A DNA stretch of 64,000 nucleotides from CAUZIZ01 sp965218775 (GCA_965218775.1 CBDCLS010000005.1:806001-870000), one strand, 5' to 3'; counted from the first letter of the stretch, positions 26,528 to 36,488 are shown. Notes: generated by a model not told the origin, from the sequence alone. A program made the numbers and translations.

Positions 26528-26998
26528 ATGATCGAGATAGGAAAACCCGCACCCGCCTTCACGCTGAAGAACGAGAACGACGAGGATGTGAGCCTGACTG
26601 ATCTTTCGGGCCAGTGGGCCGTGCTCTATTTCTATCCCAGGGACGACACGCCTGGATGCACCATCGAAGCCTGTGACTTTACGGAGGGCCTAGGAGGATT
26701 CGAGGCACTGGAGGCCGTCGTATATGGCTGCAGTCCGGACGATCCCGAGTCCCATCGGCAATTCATCGCCAAGTTCAATCTTCGCGTAGGCCTCCTTTCC
26801 GACCCCTGCCACAAGATGATGGAGGAATATGGGGCATGGGGCGAGAAGAACATGTATGGCAAGAAGGTCGAGGGAGTCATCCGCTCGACGCTCATCATCG
26901 ATCCCAAAGGTAACGTAGCCCATCATTGGCGCAAGGTGCAGGCCAAAGGGCATGCCAAAAAGGTGCGCGAGAGGCTGACAGAAGTGCAGTCCAGGTAG
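26528..26998 (+). CDS. bcp: Thiol peroxidase of the Bcp/PrxQ type
   Basis: 156 residues, the usual length. The peroxidatic Cys44 and resolving Cys49 lie in YPRDDTPGCTIEACDF. It reduces hydrogen and organic peroxides in the cytosol using thioredoxin. The later part (YGAWGEKNMYGKKVEGVIRS, TLIIDPKGNV, KVQAKGHAKKV) is canonical. The ribosome site is aaggagcc about ten bases before the ATG. It is probably co-transcribed with the SelD fusion, pointing to a redox-defence function for the pair. Confidence 0.95.
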   Translation: MIEIGKPAPAFTLKNENDEDVSLTDLSGQWAVLYFYPRDDTPGCTIEACDFTEGLGGFEALEAVVYGCSPDDPESHRQFIAKFNLRVGLLSDPCHKMMEEYGAWGEKNMYGKKVEGVIRSTLIIDPKGNVAHHWRKVQAKGHAKKVRERLTEVQSR

Positions 26999-27040
26999 AC
27001 ACGACCCAGCTGTCGGTATCCCCCGTGCTAAAATAGAAAG

Positions 27041-30000
27041 GTGTCTGCTCTTATAGGGCAGGGTTCGATTCGTCCAAGACGGCCCTTCCACTCCACTATT
27101 GGGCTTCTCAGCTGTCTTGGGGCCCTCTTTCTCCTCCCCCAACCAATCTTCGCCCAGGTCGATACCTGTTCCCTGCTCGGCGTCGCCCTCGACTCAGAGT
27201 CGCAAGGAGTCGAAAACGCCGAGTTGACGATCCTCCGAATCGGCACCAACGAGACCTTTCATGCGCTCACCGATGAAAGAGGAGGCTACCGGGTCGGGGG
27301 ACTCCCGGTCGGCGAATACCGTCTCCGCTTGGAGCACTTCGCCTTCAGGACGGAGGTTCGACGGGGCGTCGTTCTGCAGCTAGGCCAGACGCACCGACAA
27401 GATTTCCTGCTGCGGGCGGGAGTGCCCGCGGACGTGGTTGAAACCGAGGCGGAAGCCTCGCTCCTCAATTCCGAGAAAGCCCAGATGGGACAAGTGATCG
27501 ATCGCGAAAAGCTTGAGGACATGCCTATCAACTCCCGTGACTTCACTGAGTTGGCCACGCTGGCGCCAGGAACAGCTCCTGCCAGCAGCACCAGCAGCTT
27601 CAGCAGCGCACTGGGGAACATACGGGTGGGAGGAATGAGGGAGCGCGACAATATCACCTACGTCGACGGGGCCATCGTTCCGCGATTCTCGAACTTCAAG
27701 CCCAGTGTGGACGCGCTTCAGGAATTCGAAGTCAAGACGGGACTGTACGGATCCGAGTATGGAATAAGACCGGGAGGGCAGATCGTCGCTGTCACAAAGC
27801 GCGGCGGGAATGACCTGCACGGGAATCTCTTCTGGTTCCACCGCAACGACAACCTGGACGCGCGCAATTTCTTCGAACACGAAAAGCAGGAGTTCAAGAG
27901 GAATCAAGTCGGTGGCACTCTGGGGGGACCGGTGTACCTTCCCGGCCTGATCAGGGGACAGGACAAAGCCTGGTTCTTTACTTCCTACCAGTTCGAATCC
28001 GTCCGCGAGATTCGTCCCTTGACGGGAGTCGTTCCTACGCTGCAACAGAAGGCGGGGCACTTTTTGACGCCCATCTTGGATCCAGCGACCGGCAGCCCCT
28101 TTCCCAACAACACCATTCCCGAAGATCGCTTCGATCGGGTGTCGCGAAGGCTTCTGGCATTCTGGCCTGCCCCCAACACAGTCGGGGCTCTGAACTTCAC
28201 CAGCCCTGACTCCAGCGCTCCCTACGACAATCCTCAGCTCATCGCGCGCTTGGACTTCAAGACGTCGGAGACAAGTAAGTGGTCGGGACGCTTCCTCTGG
28301 AACTCAGGACCCTTCCTCAGCGTCCGGCCCTTTTCGGAATTCTCCTCGAAGCAGCCGCTGCACACCTATGGGCAGTCCATCTCCAACCAAAGAACCCTGT
28401 CCGGTGGCATCCAGAACGTCGCCAGCGTCCATTGGACTCGGCGACCCTACGATGCGGAGATCTCCAACCCCAAGATCGACATCGTCCAAAGCCTGGGCGT
28501 GCCTGAGCTGCGGGCCGAAGAGATCGATCGAAACGGCGTGCCTACTGTCGAGATCCAAGGCTTCACCGGCATCGGAGACATCTCGCTGCTGGGTCGCTCC
28601 GTTCTCGGCAACTGGCAGGTCAAGGATGATCTCGCGTTTCAGAGGGGCAGACACAACCTCAAGGCAGGTGTAGAGTTCCGGCAACACTACCTGTTTCTAG
28701 CGATGGAACGACGCTCCCGGTTCGACTTCTTCGACCGATACACCGAGAACGCATTCGCGGACTTCCTCCTCGGCCACCCTGCTCGTTCCACCTCCGGAGG
28801 AGAGTCGCTGCGGGGCAACCTTCATCAGCAAAGCTTTTATTGGTACCTGCAGGACAACTGGCGCCTCAGCCCCAAACTGACATTCACCTACGGTGTCCGC
28901 CACGAGATACGACTACCCTGGCAGGACAAGCGCGGCTTCGTGACGAACTTCGACCCCGCCCAGGGCCAACTTTCTCCCCCCCTGCAAGACCTCAAGCTCG
29001 CCGAGGGTGAGACCGGCCGCTTCGAAGCCAAGGTCCCCATCATTGAGTGGAACCGGATGGGCGCTTTCCTACCCCGCTTGGGCATCGCCTATCGTCTGGC
29101 TTCCAAGACCGCGGTGCATACGGGCTATGGCATCTATTCAAACGAGCCGGACACCAGCATGATCTATCGCCTGGTTGAAAACCCCAGGCCCGGAGCCCAG
29201 CGTCTGGCCTTTAATGCACCCCTGGAGAACCCGACCCTGGCCCTCTCCAATCCCTTCCCCGCCGAGCTCCAGGATTCGGCTGTCCCCAATTACTTCGGAC
29301 TGGAAAGCCCGCTGCCCCTGTCGCTGAGCCACGTGTGGGGCATCTCTCTGCAGCAAGAGTTGAACTCGAATCTGGTGGTGGACGTGGGATACCAGGGATC
29401 TCACACCGCCCACCGGTTGGAAACGGTCTCCTTGAATGACGCCACGCCCGGAACTGGGGACCGGCAGACGAGACGTCCCTATCCTCACCTGCAGGCCATT
29501 CATGTGCCTCTGGCTGACGCCGACGCCTGGTATCACGGTATGCAGGGGCGAGTCGAGATGCAGGAAAAGAAGGGGGTTCAACTAAGCGGTTCCTTCACCT
29601 GGTCCAGCCAGATCGGCAGCGGAGGCGGCTGGGAGGGATCCTCTTCGCGCCGCATCTTCCGCTCTCGGAATCTTCCGTTGCACCTGAACCGAGGCCTCAC
29701 GGAGTTACACGTGCGAAGGCGTCTGGTCCTGACCAGCCGCTACGAGTCTCCTTTCGGCCCGGGGAAATCCTTCCTCCACCATGGCCCCATGTCCAGTCTG
29801 CTGCGGGGATGGTCGGTCCAGGGCATCTGGAGTTTTCAGGACGGACCCTGGTTCACCGTCTTTATGCCGGGAGATCCATTGGACACCGGCTCTGAATTCT
29901 CACAGTGGCCCGACCGAGCACGCGACCCCAACCTGAAGCCATCGGAACGAACCCCCACTCGATGGTTCGATACGAACGCCTTTGTCACACCCGCCCCAGG

Positions 30001-30259
30001 CGTCTACGGCAACGCCGGACGCGCTACGGTAGAGGGTCCAGGCCTCTTCAATCTCGATCTCTCCCTACGCCGCGGCTTCGAGTTGGGTGAGAACCAGAAG
30101 TTCGAACTTCGGTTCGAGATCTTCAATGCCTCCAACCACGCGAATTTTGTTCTACAGCGAAAGTCGCGGGTAAATCAGTTCGGCACCGCAGATTTCGGAG
30201 CACTGGGCAAGGCGTCGCCGGCGCGACAAGTCCAAGTTGCGTTGAAGTATTCGTTCTAG
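27041..30259 (+). CDS. TonB-dependent receptor with carboxypeptidase-regulatory-like domain
   Basis: A 1072-residue outer-membrane receptor. The signal peptide ends about IFAQ (residue 38). Residues about 45-125 are a CarboxypepD_reg-like domain (GVALDSESQGVENAELTILR, then GGYRVGGLPVGEYRLRLEH). A plug domain follows (MPINSRDFTELATLAPG, VDALQEFEVKTGLYGSEYG), then a 22-strand-type barrel ending in KYSF with the C-terminal Phe used by the BAM machinery. This architecture is the abundant Acidobacteriota type thought to import oligosaccharides. The GTG start has only a weak purine-rich site. The TAG stop is made by the target duplication of the miniature element at 30260. Confidence 0.92.
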   Translation: MSALIGQGSIRPRRPFHSTIGLLSCLGALFLLPQPIFAQVDTCSLLGVALDSESQGVENAELTILRIGTNETFHALTDERGGYRVGGLPVGEYRLRLEHFAFRTEVRRGVVLQLGQTHRQDFLLRAGVPADVVETEAEASLLNSEKAQMGQVIDREKLEDMPINSRDFTELATLAPGTAPASSTSSFSSALGNIRVGGMRERDNITYVDGAIVPRFSNFKPSVDALQEFEVKTGLYGSEYGIRPGGQIVAVTKRGGNDLHGNLFWFHRNDNLDARNFFEHEKQEFKRNQVGGTLGGPVYLPGLIRGQDKAWFFTSYQFESVREIRPLTGVVPTLQQKAGHFLTPILDPATGSPFPNNTIPEDRFDRVSRRLLAFWPAPNTVGALNFTSPDSSAPYDNPQLIARLDFKTSETSKWSGRFLWNSGPFLSVRPFSEFSSKQPLHTYGQSISNQRTLSGGIQNVASVHWTRRPYDAEISNPKIDIVQSLGVPELRAEEIDRNGVPTVEIQGFTGIGDISLLGRSVLGNWQVKDDLAFQRGRHNLKAGVEFRQHYLFLAMERRSRFDFFDRYTENAFADFLLGHPARSTSGGESLRGNLHQQSFYWYLQDNWRLSPKLTFTYGVRHEIRLPWQDKRGFVTNFDPAQGQLSPPLQDLKLAEGETGRFEAKVPIIEWNRMGAFLPRLGIAYRLASKTAVHTGYGIYSNEPDTSMIYRLVENPRPGAQRLAFNAPLENPTLALSNPFPAELQDSAVPNYFGLESPLPLSLSHVWGISLQQELNSNLVVDVGYQGSHTAHRLETVSLNDATPGTGDRQTRRPYPHLQAIHVPLADADAWYHGMQGRVEMQEKKGVQLSGSFTWSSQIGSGGGWEGSSSRRIFRSRNLPLHLNRGLTELHVRRRLVLTSRYESPFGPGKSFLHHGPMSSLLRGWSVQGIWSFQDGPWFTVFMPGDPLDTGSEFSQWPDRARDPNLKPSERTPTRWFDTNAFVTPAPGVYGNAGRATVEGPGLFNLDLSLRRGFELGENQKFELRFEIFNASNHANFVLQRKSRVNQFGTADFGALGKASPARQVQVALKYSF

Positions 30260-30448
30260 CCCGCATTTCTCATCGCCTGTCGTAGCGAGGCGTCGCAAGG
30301 GCCGTCCTGGCAAGGCTTGCGACCGAGACCACTCGTGGCAAGCCTCCGCAGTCGTATTTGTATAGTACGTCGAGGAGGCCGACCGAGCGAAACACAGCCA
30401 GGGCGGATGATTGCGGCGACGTAGTAGACCGGCGATGAGAAATGCGGG
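30260..30448 (-). mobile_element. Miniature element, family A copy 2 (189 bp)
   Basis: Inverted relative to copies 1 and 3. The terminal repeats cccgcatttctcatcgcc are present at both ends, flanked by ctag (30256-30259) and ttag (30449-30452). It fills almost the whole gap between the convergent TonB receptor and purL genes: its left target is the receptor's stop codon, and purL ends seven bases from its right target. Folded, it would act as a strong bidirectional hairpin. Confidence 0.88.
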
Positions 30449-30459
30449 TTAGGGAACCG

Positions 30460-33198
30460 TCAGCCCTTCTCGCACCACGTCCTGGCGTTCTGAAACATCC
30501 GCAGCCAGGGAGATTCGTTTGAGCCATCCTTCCAATCTTCCGGGATCCAGCCCCACTGCCACTTGAGAAAGGATCGCTCAGGATGGGGCATCATTGCTAG
30601 ATGACGGCCGTCCTCGGAGCACAGAGCCGCAATCCCCTCTGGAGATCCGTTGGGGTTGAAAGGATAGGATTCGGTAGTACGATTGTCGTCGTCGACGAAG
30701 CGGATGGGAGCTAGCCTGTGCTTTTCTACCTGTGCCAGCGTCTCTTCGTCGGGAAAGAAAGCGCGGCCTTCTCCATGGTCGACCCAGATGCCCAGCACAG
30801 AGCCCTCCATTCCCTGAAGCATGAGAGCTGGGCTCTCCTGGATCTGAACTGTTGAGAACCGGGACTCGAAACGACCGGAACGGTTGCGAATGAAGCGAGG
30901 ACGCTGAGAGTCGCCTATACCCGGCCAGGGGACACAACCCAATAGAGCCATCAGCTGGCAACCATTGCAAACACCCAGGCTGAAAGTGTCTGCTCGGTTG
31001 AAGAAAGCCTGGAACTGGTCCCACAGCGAATCATTGAAGCGAATGACTCCGGCCCAACCTTTGGCTGAGTCCATGACATCGGCGTAGCTGAACCCTCCGA
31101 CGAAGACGACGCCCTGGAAGGACTCCAGTGTGATCCGGCTGGCCAGCAAGTCGGAAATGGTCACGTCCCAGGGCTCGAAGCCAGCGGCGTAGAAAGCGGA
31201 CGTCATCTCGCGATCGCCGTTGCTTCCCTCCTCACGGATGATCGCTACCGCAGGTTTCCGTTTGGACTCCAGGATCTCGGGCGCCGTCGCTTCGAACGTA
31301 AAGGGCACCTGATAGGAGGGGCCCGTCCGTGACCTGAGACCACGCCTTTCTTGATCCGCACAATCCGGGTCCGCCTGGAGACGCTCCAGCTGATAGCTGG
31401 TCTCCTCCCACAGATCGCGCAGATCGCGGACATCCTCTTCCAACACCACCTGCTGATTCAGGCAAACGCGCGCGGTTTTCTCCTCTGTTGTGGAACCGAT
31501 TAGGACACAGGGCACCTGAGCCCCGTGGAACCTTCCCATTACCCGGGCTTCCACCTCAGGCGCTACTTCAATCACGAGACCCAGTTCCTCAGTAAAAAGC
31601 ATAGGAAAGGCGTCGGAGGACTCGCATCGCAGATCGACATGGATACCACAGTTTCCAGAGAAGGCCATTTCGAGAAGGGTGGTAATCAGCCCACCGTCAC
31701 TGCGATCGTGTCCGCTGCTGATCAGCCCGTCCCCGATGAGCTCCTGCGTGACATTGAAGGCTCGGATGAGGCTTTCCGTATCCTCGGCGTCAGGGGGCTC
31801 ATCCCCCACCTGCTCAAACACTGCTGCCAGGGAAGAACCTCCCAGACGGGACTTTCCGCCTCCCAGATCGATATACAGGATCCGCCCTTGACCCGGGAGC
31901 TTCAGATCGGGTGTGACCGTCTTCGTGATGTCGGGACAGGTGACGTAGGCGGAGATGACCAAGGTCCCGGGAGACTTGACCACCTCTTCTTGGCCCGACT
32001 CGTTAGGAGCCACGGCGGCCATCGAAAGGCTGTCCTTGCCTCCGTCGATGGCGATTCCGAGCTGAAGCAGAATGTCACTCAGGGCTACAGCCGCATCACA
32101 GAGGGCGGCCCCCTCACCGGGCAGCTTGGCAGACCACATCCAGTTGCCGGAACACTTCACGTGCTGGAGGCTGCTCACCCGAGCCCATACCAGGTTTGTG
32201 AGAGCCTCTCCGACGCAGAGTCGTGCCATTGCTTTCGGATCGAGCAGGCCTACGATAGGTCGCTCCCCAATGGACGTTGCAGCTCCAGTGATGCCGAAGT
32301 GACTCTGGGAAATGACGGCCACATCGGCAACAGTGAGCTGCAGCGGTCCGGCGCATTGCTGCCGGGCAACCAGACCGGTGACGCTGCGATCCACTTTGTT
32401 CGTCAAGAATCGCTTGGATCCCACCGAGAGCAAACGCAGAACCCGTTCCAGAGCGGCCTTGACGGTGAGGCCGGAAGGCAGCTCCAGACCCTTTCGTCGA
32501 GGCTCCAGTCGCTCCAATTCGAAGGTCTTACGGGGCATGTCGCCGAGGACCTTGTCCAGATCCAGGTCGACTGGCGTGGATCCGTCCTGACGATCGAAAA
32601 GGACGATCCGTCCATCCCCGGTCACGCTTCCCACGAACGCCGCTTCGACCTTCTCCCGCTCGCAGATCGCCCGAAACAACTCGGCATGTTCTGGCTTCAG
32701 CAGAAGGGCATCCTGCTCCTGGTATTCGGCAACCCAGATCTCCAGAACCGAGAGGGTCTCGTCACCGACAGGAATCGCCCGCACTTCGATCCGCGCCCCT
32801 GCAGGTTCGACAATCTCTTTGAGAACGTTGCAGTTACCACCGGCTCCCTGATCGTGAATGCTGACGATCGGATTGCGAACGCCCAGTTCCACACAGGCGC
32901 GGATAACCCGATTGGCCTTCTGTTCCATCTCGGCATCGCCCCGCTGCACGGCGTTGAAGTCGAGCTCGCTGACGTTCTCTCCCTGGACCATGCTCGAGGC
33001 GGCACCGCCACCCAATCCGATACGGTAGGCGGGTCCTCCGATCTTGACCACCCACATCCCGACTTCGGGCTCCTCTTTGAGCGTGTGACTGGAATCGATC
33101 TGTCCGATTCCGCCGCTGAACATGATGGGCTTGATCCATTCTCGTCGCTCGCCATCGGGGAGGCGCAGGCCGAAAGACCGGGTAAATCCTTGAATCAC
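30460..33198 (-). CDS. purL: Phosphoribosylformylglycinamidine synthase PurL, C-terminal part
   Basis: 912 residues that continue the protein begun at 34394 after a one-base frameshift. They contain the second AIRS-type ATP-binding half (FGEPVIQGFTRSFGLRLPDG in the shifted frame, then KPIMFSGGIGQID, GGPAYRIGLGGGAASS, HDQGAGGN, VKCSGNWMWSAKLPGEGAAL, DGGKDSLSMAA) and the C-terminal glutamine amidotransferase with the nucleophile in LGVCNGCQLMALLG and the His-x-Glu of PHPERSF. It converts FGAR to FGAM in purine synthesis. The sequence is of the large, fused, human-PFAS-like type. The TGA stop lies seven bases from the miniature element. Confidence 0.9.
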   Translation of the reverse strand: MIQGFTRSFGLRLPDGERREWIKPIMFSGGIGQIDSSHTLKEEPEVGMWVVKIGGPAYRIGLGGGAASSMVQGENVSELDFNAVQRGDAEMEQKANRVIRACVELGVRNPIVSIHDQGAGGNCNVLKEIVEPAGARIEVRAIPVGDETLSVLEIWVAEYQEQDALLLKPEHAELFRAICEREKVEAAFVGSVTGDGRIVLFDRQDGSTPVDLDLDKVLGDMPRKTFELERLEPRRKGLELPSGLTVKAALERVLRLLSVGSKRFLTNKVDRSVTGLVARQQCAGPLQLTVADVAVISQSHFGITGAATSIGERPIVGLLDPKAMARLCVGEALTNLVWARVSSLQHVKCSGNWMWSAKLPGEGAALCDAAVALSDILLQLGIAIDGGKDSLSMAAVAPNESGQEEVVKSPGTLVISAYVTCPDITKTVTPDLKLPGQGRILYIDLGGGKSRLGGSSLAAVFEQVGDEPPDAEDTESLIRAFNVTQELIGDGLISSGHDRSDGGLITTLLEMAFSGNCGIHVDLRCESSDAFPMLFTEELGLVIEVAPEVEARVMGRFHGAQVPCVLIGSTTEEKTARVCLNQQVVLEEDVRDLRDLWEETSYQLERLQADPDCADQERRGLRSRTGPSYQVPFTFEATAPEILESKRKPAVAIIREEGSNGDREMTSAFYAAGFEPWDVTISDLLASRITLESFQGVVFVGGFSYADVMDSAKGWAGVIRFNDSLWDQFQAFFNRADTFSLGVCNGCQLMALLGCVPWPGIGDSQRPRFIRNRSGRFESRFSTVQIQESPALMLQGMEGSVLGIWVDHGEGRAFFPDEETLAQVEKHRLAPIRFVDDDNRTTESYPFNPNGSPEGIAALCSEDGRHLAMMPHPERSFLKWQWGWIPEDWKDGSNESPWLRMFQNARTWCEKG

Positions 33199-34394
33199 CG
33201 GCTCCCCGAACTTGTTGCCGTAGTCGGAAGCACCGTCGCTGGCTTCGATCTCGATGCGCAGGGGGAAGCAAGATTGTCCGGATAACGGAACTCCGAGCGC
33301 TCCCAGGGAAGTCGGTATCCCGGAATCAAGAGGTTCCCGACGCAGTAGGCAGCGGTCCCGGCAACTACGAGCGAACCCCTGCCGGTCGCGTGCACGTCAC
33401 GGATACGTCCTCCGGTGCCGGTCTCGGCACCCGGAAAGGGAGCGACGCCGGAGGGGAAATTGTGTGTCTCAGCAGTAAAGATGATGTCGTAATCGGCCTC
33501 CGAAAAAAGCAGGGCAGACGGCTCGCCAGGTCGGGAGGGCGAGAGAGTCTGAATCCGATACCCTTTGATAGCGCTCGAGTTGTCCTTGAAGGCGATGGTG
33601 CTGTTGTTGGGGTTGACCCTGAGCGGTTCCTGGATCAGATCAATCAGGCTGCGCGGAAGCTCCTGACCATCGATCACTATGCGGCCTTTGAAGAACCAGT
33701 GGCGCGAGTGCTCGCTGTTGGACTGGGCCACGTCGAAACACTCGACGTTCGTTGGATTGCGGCCAATCTCATGAGTGAAGAGATTCGTGTAGTAGTCCAG
33801 ATCCCAGTCATCCAGCGCCAAGCCCGCCTCTCGATTCAATCTCTCGAGGGCCACTCGACCCTCTTGAAGGACGGGCACTTCAAGGGTCGGCTCAGGCTTG
33901 ACTCCGGTTTCGAAGGTGGATAGAGGCTCTGGATAGTGACATTCGGTCATCCGGTCATGGATGAGAGATAAGAAGCCCTCCTCCTGTTCCGCTGTGAGCC
34001 TCGCAGGGCCGGCGACAAGATAACGCCGCGAGCGTTCAATCCGTTTGATTTCGCCTAGACCACAGGTGTGACAGATAGCTAGCGCATTCGTACACCAGGC
34101 AGACTTGAAGTTCAGTCGGGGTCCCACCTCGAGACAGGTTCCTCTCTCAGGGAAAAAGGAATGTAGGCCGAATTGATCAGCTTCAAAAGTCTCCCCTAAC
34201 AACCATGACAGCAGCCCTACCTCTCTCTCACCGAGCGGCTCTCGCGACTGGATATTGAAGCAGAATTCGGTTTCCAGGCTCTCGACTTCGGAGGAAACCG
34301 ATTTCTTCGCCGCTTTCAATAATCTCTGGTTCCGTGCCGCAGACAGTGCGGGAGTCCGGTAGAAGTGAAAGAGCATTGCCTGGTCCGTTGCCAT
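33195..34394 (-). CDS. purL: PurL, N-terminal part (frameshifted)
   Basis: 399 residues holding the PurS-like N-terminal domain and the first FGAM-synthase half: DVAQSNSEHSRHWFFKG, FTAETHNFPSGVAPFPGAET, GTGGRIRDVHATGRGSLVVA. The real family sequence follows to PDNLASP, then the frame breaks within the run of five G on the plus strand at 33261-33265; one more base there restores LRIEIEASDGASDYGNKFGE and a single chain of about 1311 residues, the normal length. Because purL is normally essential for growth without purines, a consensus error is as likely as a true mutation. ATG 34394 is the start. Confidence 0.88.
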   Translation of the reverse strand: MATDQAMLFHFYRTPALSAARNQRLLKAAKKSVSSEVESLETEFCFNIQSREPLGEREVGLLSWLLGETFEADQFGLHSFFPERGTCLEVGPRLNFKSAWCTNALAICHTCGLGEIKRIERSRRYLVAGPARLTAEQEEGFLSLIHDRMTECHYPEPLSTFETGVKPEPTLEVPVLQEGRVALERLNREAGLALDDWDLDYYTNLFTHEIGRNPTNVECFDVAQSNSEHSRHWFFKGRIVIDGQELPRSLIDLIQEPLRVNPNNSTIAFKDNSSAIKGYRIQTLSPSRPGEPSALLFSEADYDIIFTAETHNFPSGVAPFPGAETGTGGRIRDVHATGRGSLVVAGTAAYCVGNLLIPGYRLPWERSEFRYPDNLASPCASRSKPATVLPTTATSSGSR

Positions 34395-34414
34395 TTAGAT
34401 CGAACGCACACACA

Positions 34415-34628
34415 TTCCAAGCACCAAGATACAAGATACAAGATACAAACAGATCACAAATTACAAGCACCAAATTCCGATTACATGGATTTCGGACCAA
34501 CGGTGGTTAAGCGAGAAACAACTTACCAAGTCGAGTCCATCAGGCAACCGTTAGAGCGCCAAGTGGGCGTTGCGACTTGGCGCTTGGAATTTGGAGCTTG
34601 TTTGTACCTTGTTTCTTGTATCTTGGAA
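34415..34628. repeat. Inverted word-repeat between purL and the ether-lipid operon
   Basis: The left arm contains acaagat in tandem (34425-34445) plus caagcaccaaattcc. The right arm (34583-34628) carries the complementary ggaatttggagcttg and cttgtatcttggaa. Inside is a perfect 9-bp stem, gcgccaagt/acttggcgc (34556-34583). It lies between divergent genes and must overlap both promoters. It is neither a tRNA nor a recognised IS. Confidence 0.65.
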
Positions 34629-34692
34629 TCTCTCTTCCAGGCGAGGGTTGCATCACTGGTGCCGGATGTGAAGAATCGGGGCTGGAAGCTAT

Positions 34693-36456
34693 ATGTCTGA
34701 GACTGATCTCGAAGCAGAGACCACCCAGAAAGACCACCCCTGGGGACATCGATGGGGCTTTTCTGACACCCGCTTTGTCCTGAACGACGACGGTTCCGTC
34801 ATCCTGACTGGGAATCGATACGACCTCGCCGGATACCGGATGTACGATCTGATTCCTTACGTTGAGGAAGTGCTCGACATCAAGCTCGATCTGCAAGACC
34901 GGAGGGTCGAGATCGAGGACAAACCGGTGCCTCCGCCCAACCGAAATGAGCCGTTCTGTCGGGAGTTGGAAAGCCGCCTGCGTGCAGATCAAATCAGCTG
35001 CGACGATAAGGTTCGGCTTCTCCACAGTCACGGTCAGACCAGTGCCACCGAGGTGTTCAAGGTCATCTACTCGAAACTGGATCGGGCCGTAGACCTGGTT
35101 TGCTACCCTGAGTCAGAGACCGACTCCCAGAGCCTCATTCAGCTGGCGAAAGAACACGATGTCTGTCTTATCCCCTACGGTGGAGGCACCAGCGTGAGCT
35201 GTGCTTTGACGCCGCCGATGAGGGAGACCAGGATGATCGTCTCCCTGGATATGAGGCGGATGAACAAGATCGAGTGGGTCGACGAAGAAAACCTGCGCGC
35301 CTGCGTGCAGGCTGGAATCACCGGATCCGAGCTGGATCGCCAGCTGGAACTCCGTGGTTTCATGTCCGGGCACGAGCCCGACAGCATCGAGCTTTCCACG
35401 CTGGGCGGCTGGATCTCAACCAGCGCCAGCGGGATGAAGAAGAACCGATACGGCAACATCGAGGAGATCGTCGAGCAGGTCACGATGATTACTCCAGAGG
35501 GAGAGTTGAAGCACCTGCACCCGGTGCCAAGGTCGTCCATCGGGATGCAGCCGCAGAGTCTGTTCTTCGGCAGCGAGGGAAATCTGGGGCTCATCACCCA
35601 GGCGGTGATCAGAATCCACCCGCTCCCCGAAGTGAAGAAATACGGCTCGCTGATCTTTCCCAACTTCGACCTGGGCGTTCGCTTCCTGCAGGAGCTGGCA
35701 CACACGGCCTTCGTGCCTGCCAGCATCCGTCTGGTCGATAACGTCCAGTTCCGCTTCGGGCAGGCACTCAAACCCAGGGCCAGAGGCCTCGAGGCTAAAG
35801 GCGATTGGCTCAAGAAATTCTATGTACTGAAACTCCGTCGATTCGATCCTCACCGAATGGCAGCCGCCACCATCGTCATGGAAGGCTCCCGTTCCGAGGT
35901 CGAGTTTCAAGAGTCCAACATCAACGCACTGGCGAAGAAGTTCCAGGGACTAGCCGCCGGAGCGACCAATGGGCGAAGGGGTTACCTGCTTACGTTCGCC
36001 ATCGCCTACATTCGGGACTTCCTGTCTGATTTTCACATCGTAGGAGAGACGTTCGAGACCTCGGTTCCCTGGAGCAAGATTTCGCCGGTCTGTGAAGCCG
36101 TAGTAAAGAAGGCCGGAGAGCGGTACGCCGAACTCGGACTGCCGGGCAAACCTTACGTCTCCTACCGGGTCACTCAGGTCTATCACACCGGAGTGTGCAT
36201 CTACTTCATGTTTGGATTCTGTGCCAAAGGCCTGGACGATCCGGAGAAGACCTTCAGCGCTATAGAGCACTCTCTGCGCCGGGTCATCATCGACAACGGC
36301 GGATCGATATCCCATCATCACGGGGTCGGAAAGATCCGAAAGGACTTTATGAAAGACACGCTTTCACCGTCCAGTATCGAGTTGCTCAAAGACATCAAGC
36401 GATCCGCCGACCCCAAGAATGTATTCGGAATCCGCAACAACGTGTTAGCCGAATAG
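34693..36456 (+). CDS. Alkylglycerone-phosphate synthase-like FAD enzyme (ether lipid)
   Basis: A 587-residue protein of the VAO-type FAD family with close resemblance to human/peroxisomal AGPS, which swaps the acyl chain of acyl-DHAP for a fatty alcohol to form the ether bond. Visible features: the N-terminal WGHRWGFSDT, FAD PP-loop PYGGGTSV (about 160), AGITGSELDRQL, GHEPDSIELSTLGGWISTSA, SGMKKNRYGNIE, then RGYLLTFAIAYIRDF, and the catalytic His cluster SHHHGVGK (541-543). The peroxisomal targeting segment is absent, as expected. An SDR and a YjbQ protein follow on the same strand. D-lactate-dehydrogenase-like relatives are less likely given these motifs. Confidence 0.87.
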   Translation: MSETDLEAETTQKDHPWGHRWGFSDTRFVLNDDGSVILTGNRYDLAGYRMYDLIPYVEEVLDIKLDLQDRRVEIEDKPVPPPNRNEPFCRELESRLRADQISCDDKVRLLHSHGQTSATEVFKVIYSKLDRAVDLVCYPESETDSQSLIQLAKEHDVCLIPYGGGTSVSCALTPPMRETRMIVSLDMRRMNKIEWVDEENLRACVQAGITGSELDRQLELRGFMSGHEPDSIELSTLGGWISTSASGMKKNRYGNIEEIVEQVTMITPEGELKHLHPVPRSSIGMQPQSLFFGSEGNLGLITQAVIRIHPLPEVKKYGSLIFPNFDLGVRFLQELAHTAFVPASIRLVDNVQFRFGQALKPRARGLEAKGDWLKKFYVLKLRRFDPHRMAAATIVMEGSRSEVEFQESNINALAKKFQGLAAGATNGRRGYLLTFAIAYIRDFLSDFHIVGETFETSVPWSKISPVCEAVVKKAGERYAELGLPGKPYVSYRVTQVYHTGVCIYFMFGFCAKGLDDPEKTFSAIEHSLRRVIIDNGGSISHHHGVGKIRKDFMKDTLSPSSIELLKDIKRSADPKNVFGIRNNVLAE

Positions 36457-36488
36457 CTCATGCTCCACCGTTTTCTCTTGGCCCAGCC

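Noticed and set aside
31525..33285. 586-residue open frame on the plus strand
   Set aside because: It lies entirely antisense to purL, whose minus-strand frame is clearly conserved; the long frame results from GC-rich codon use.
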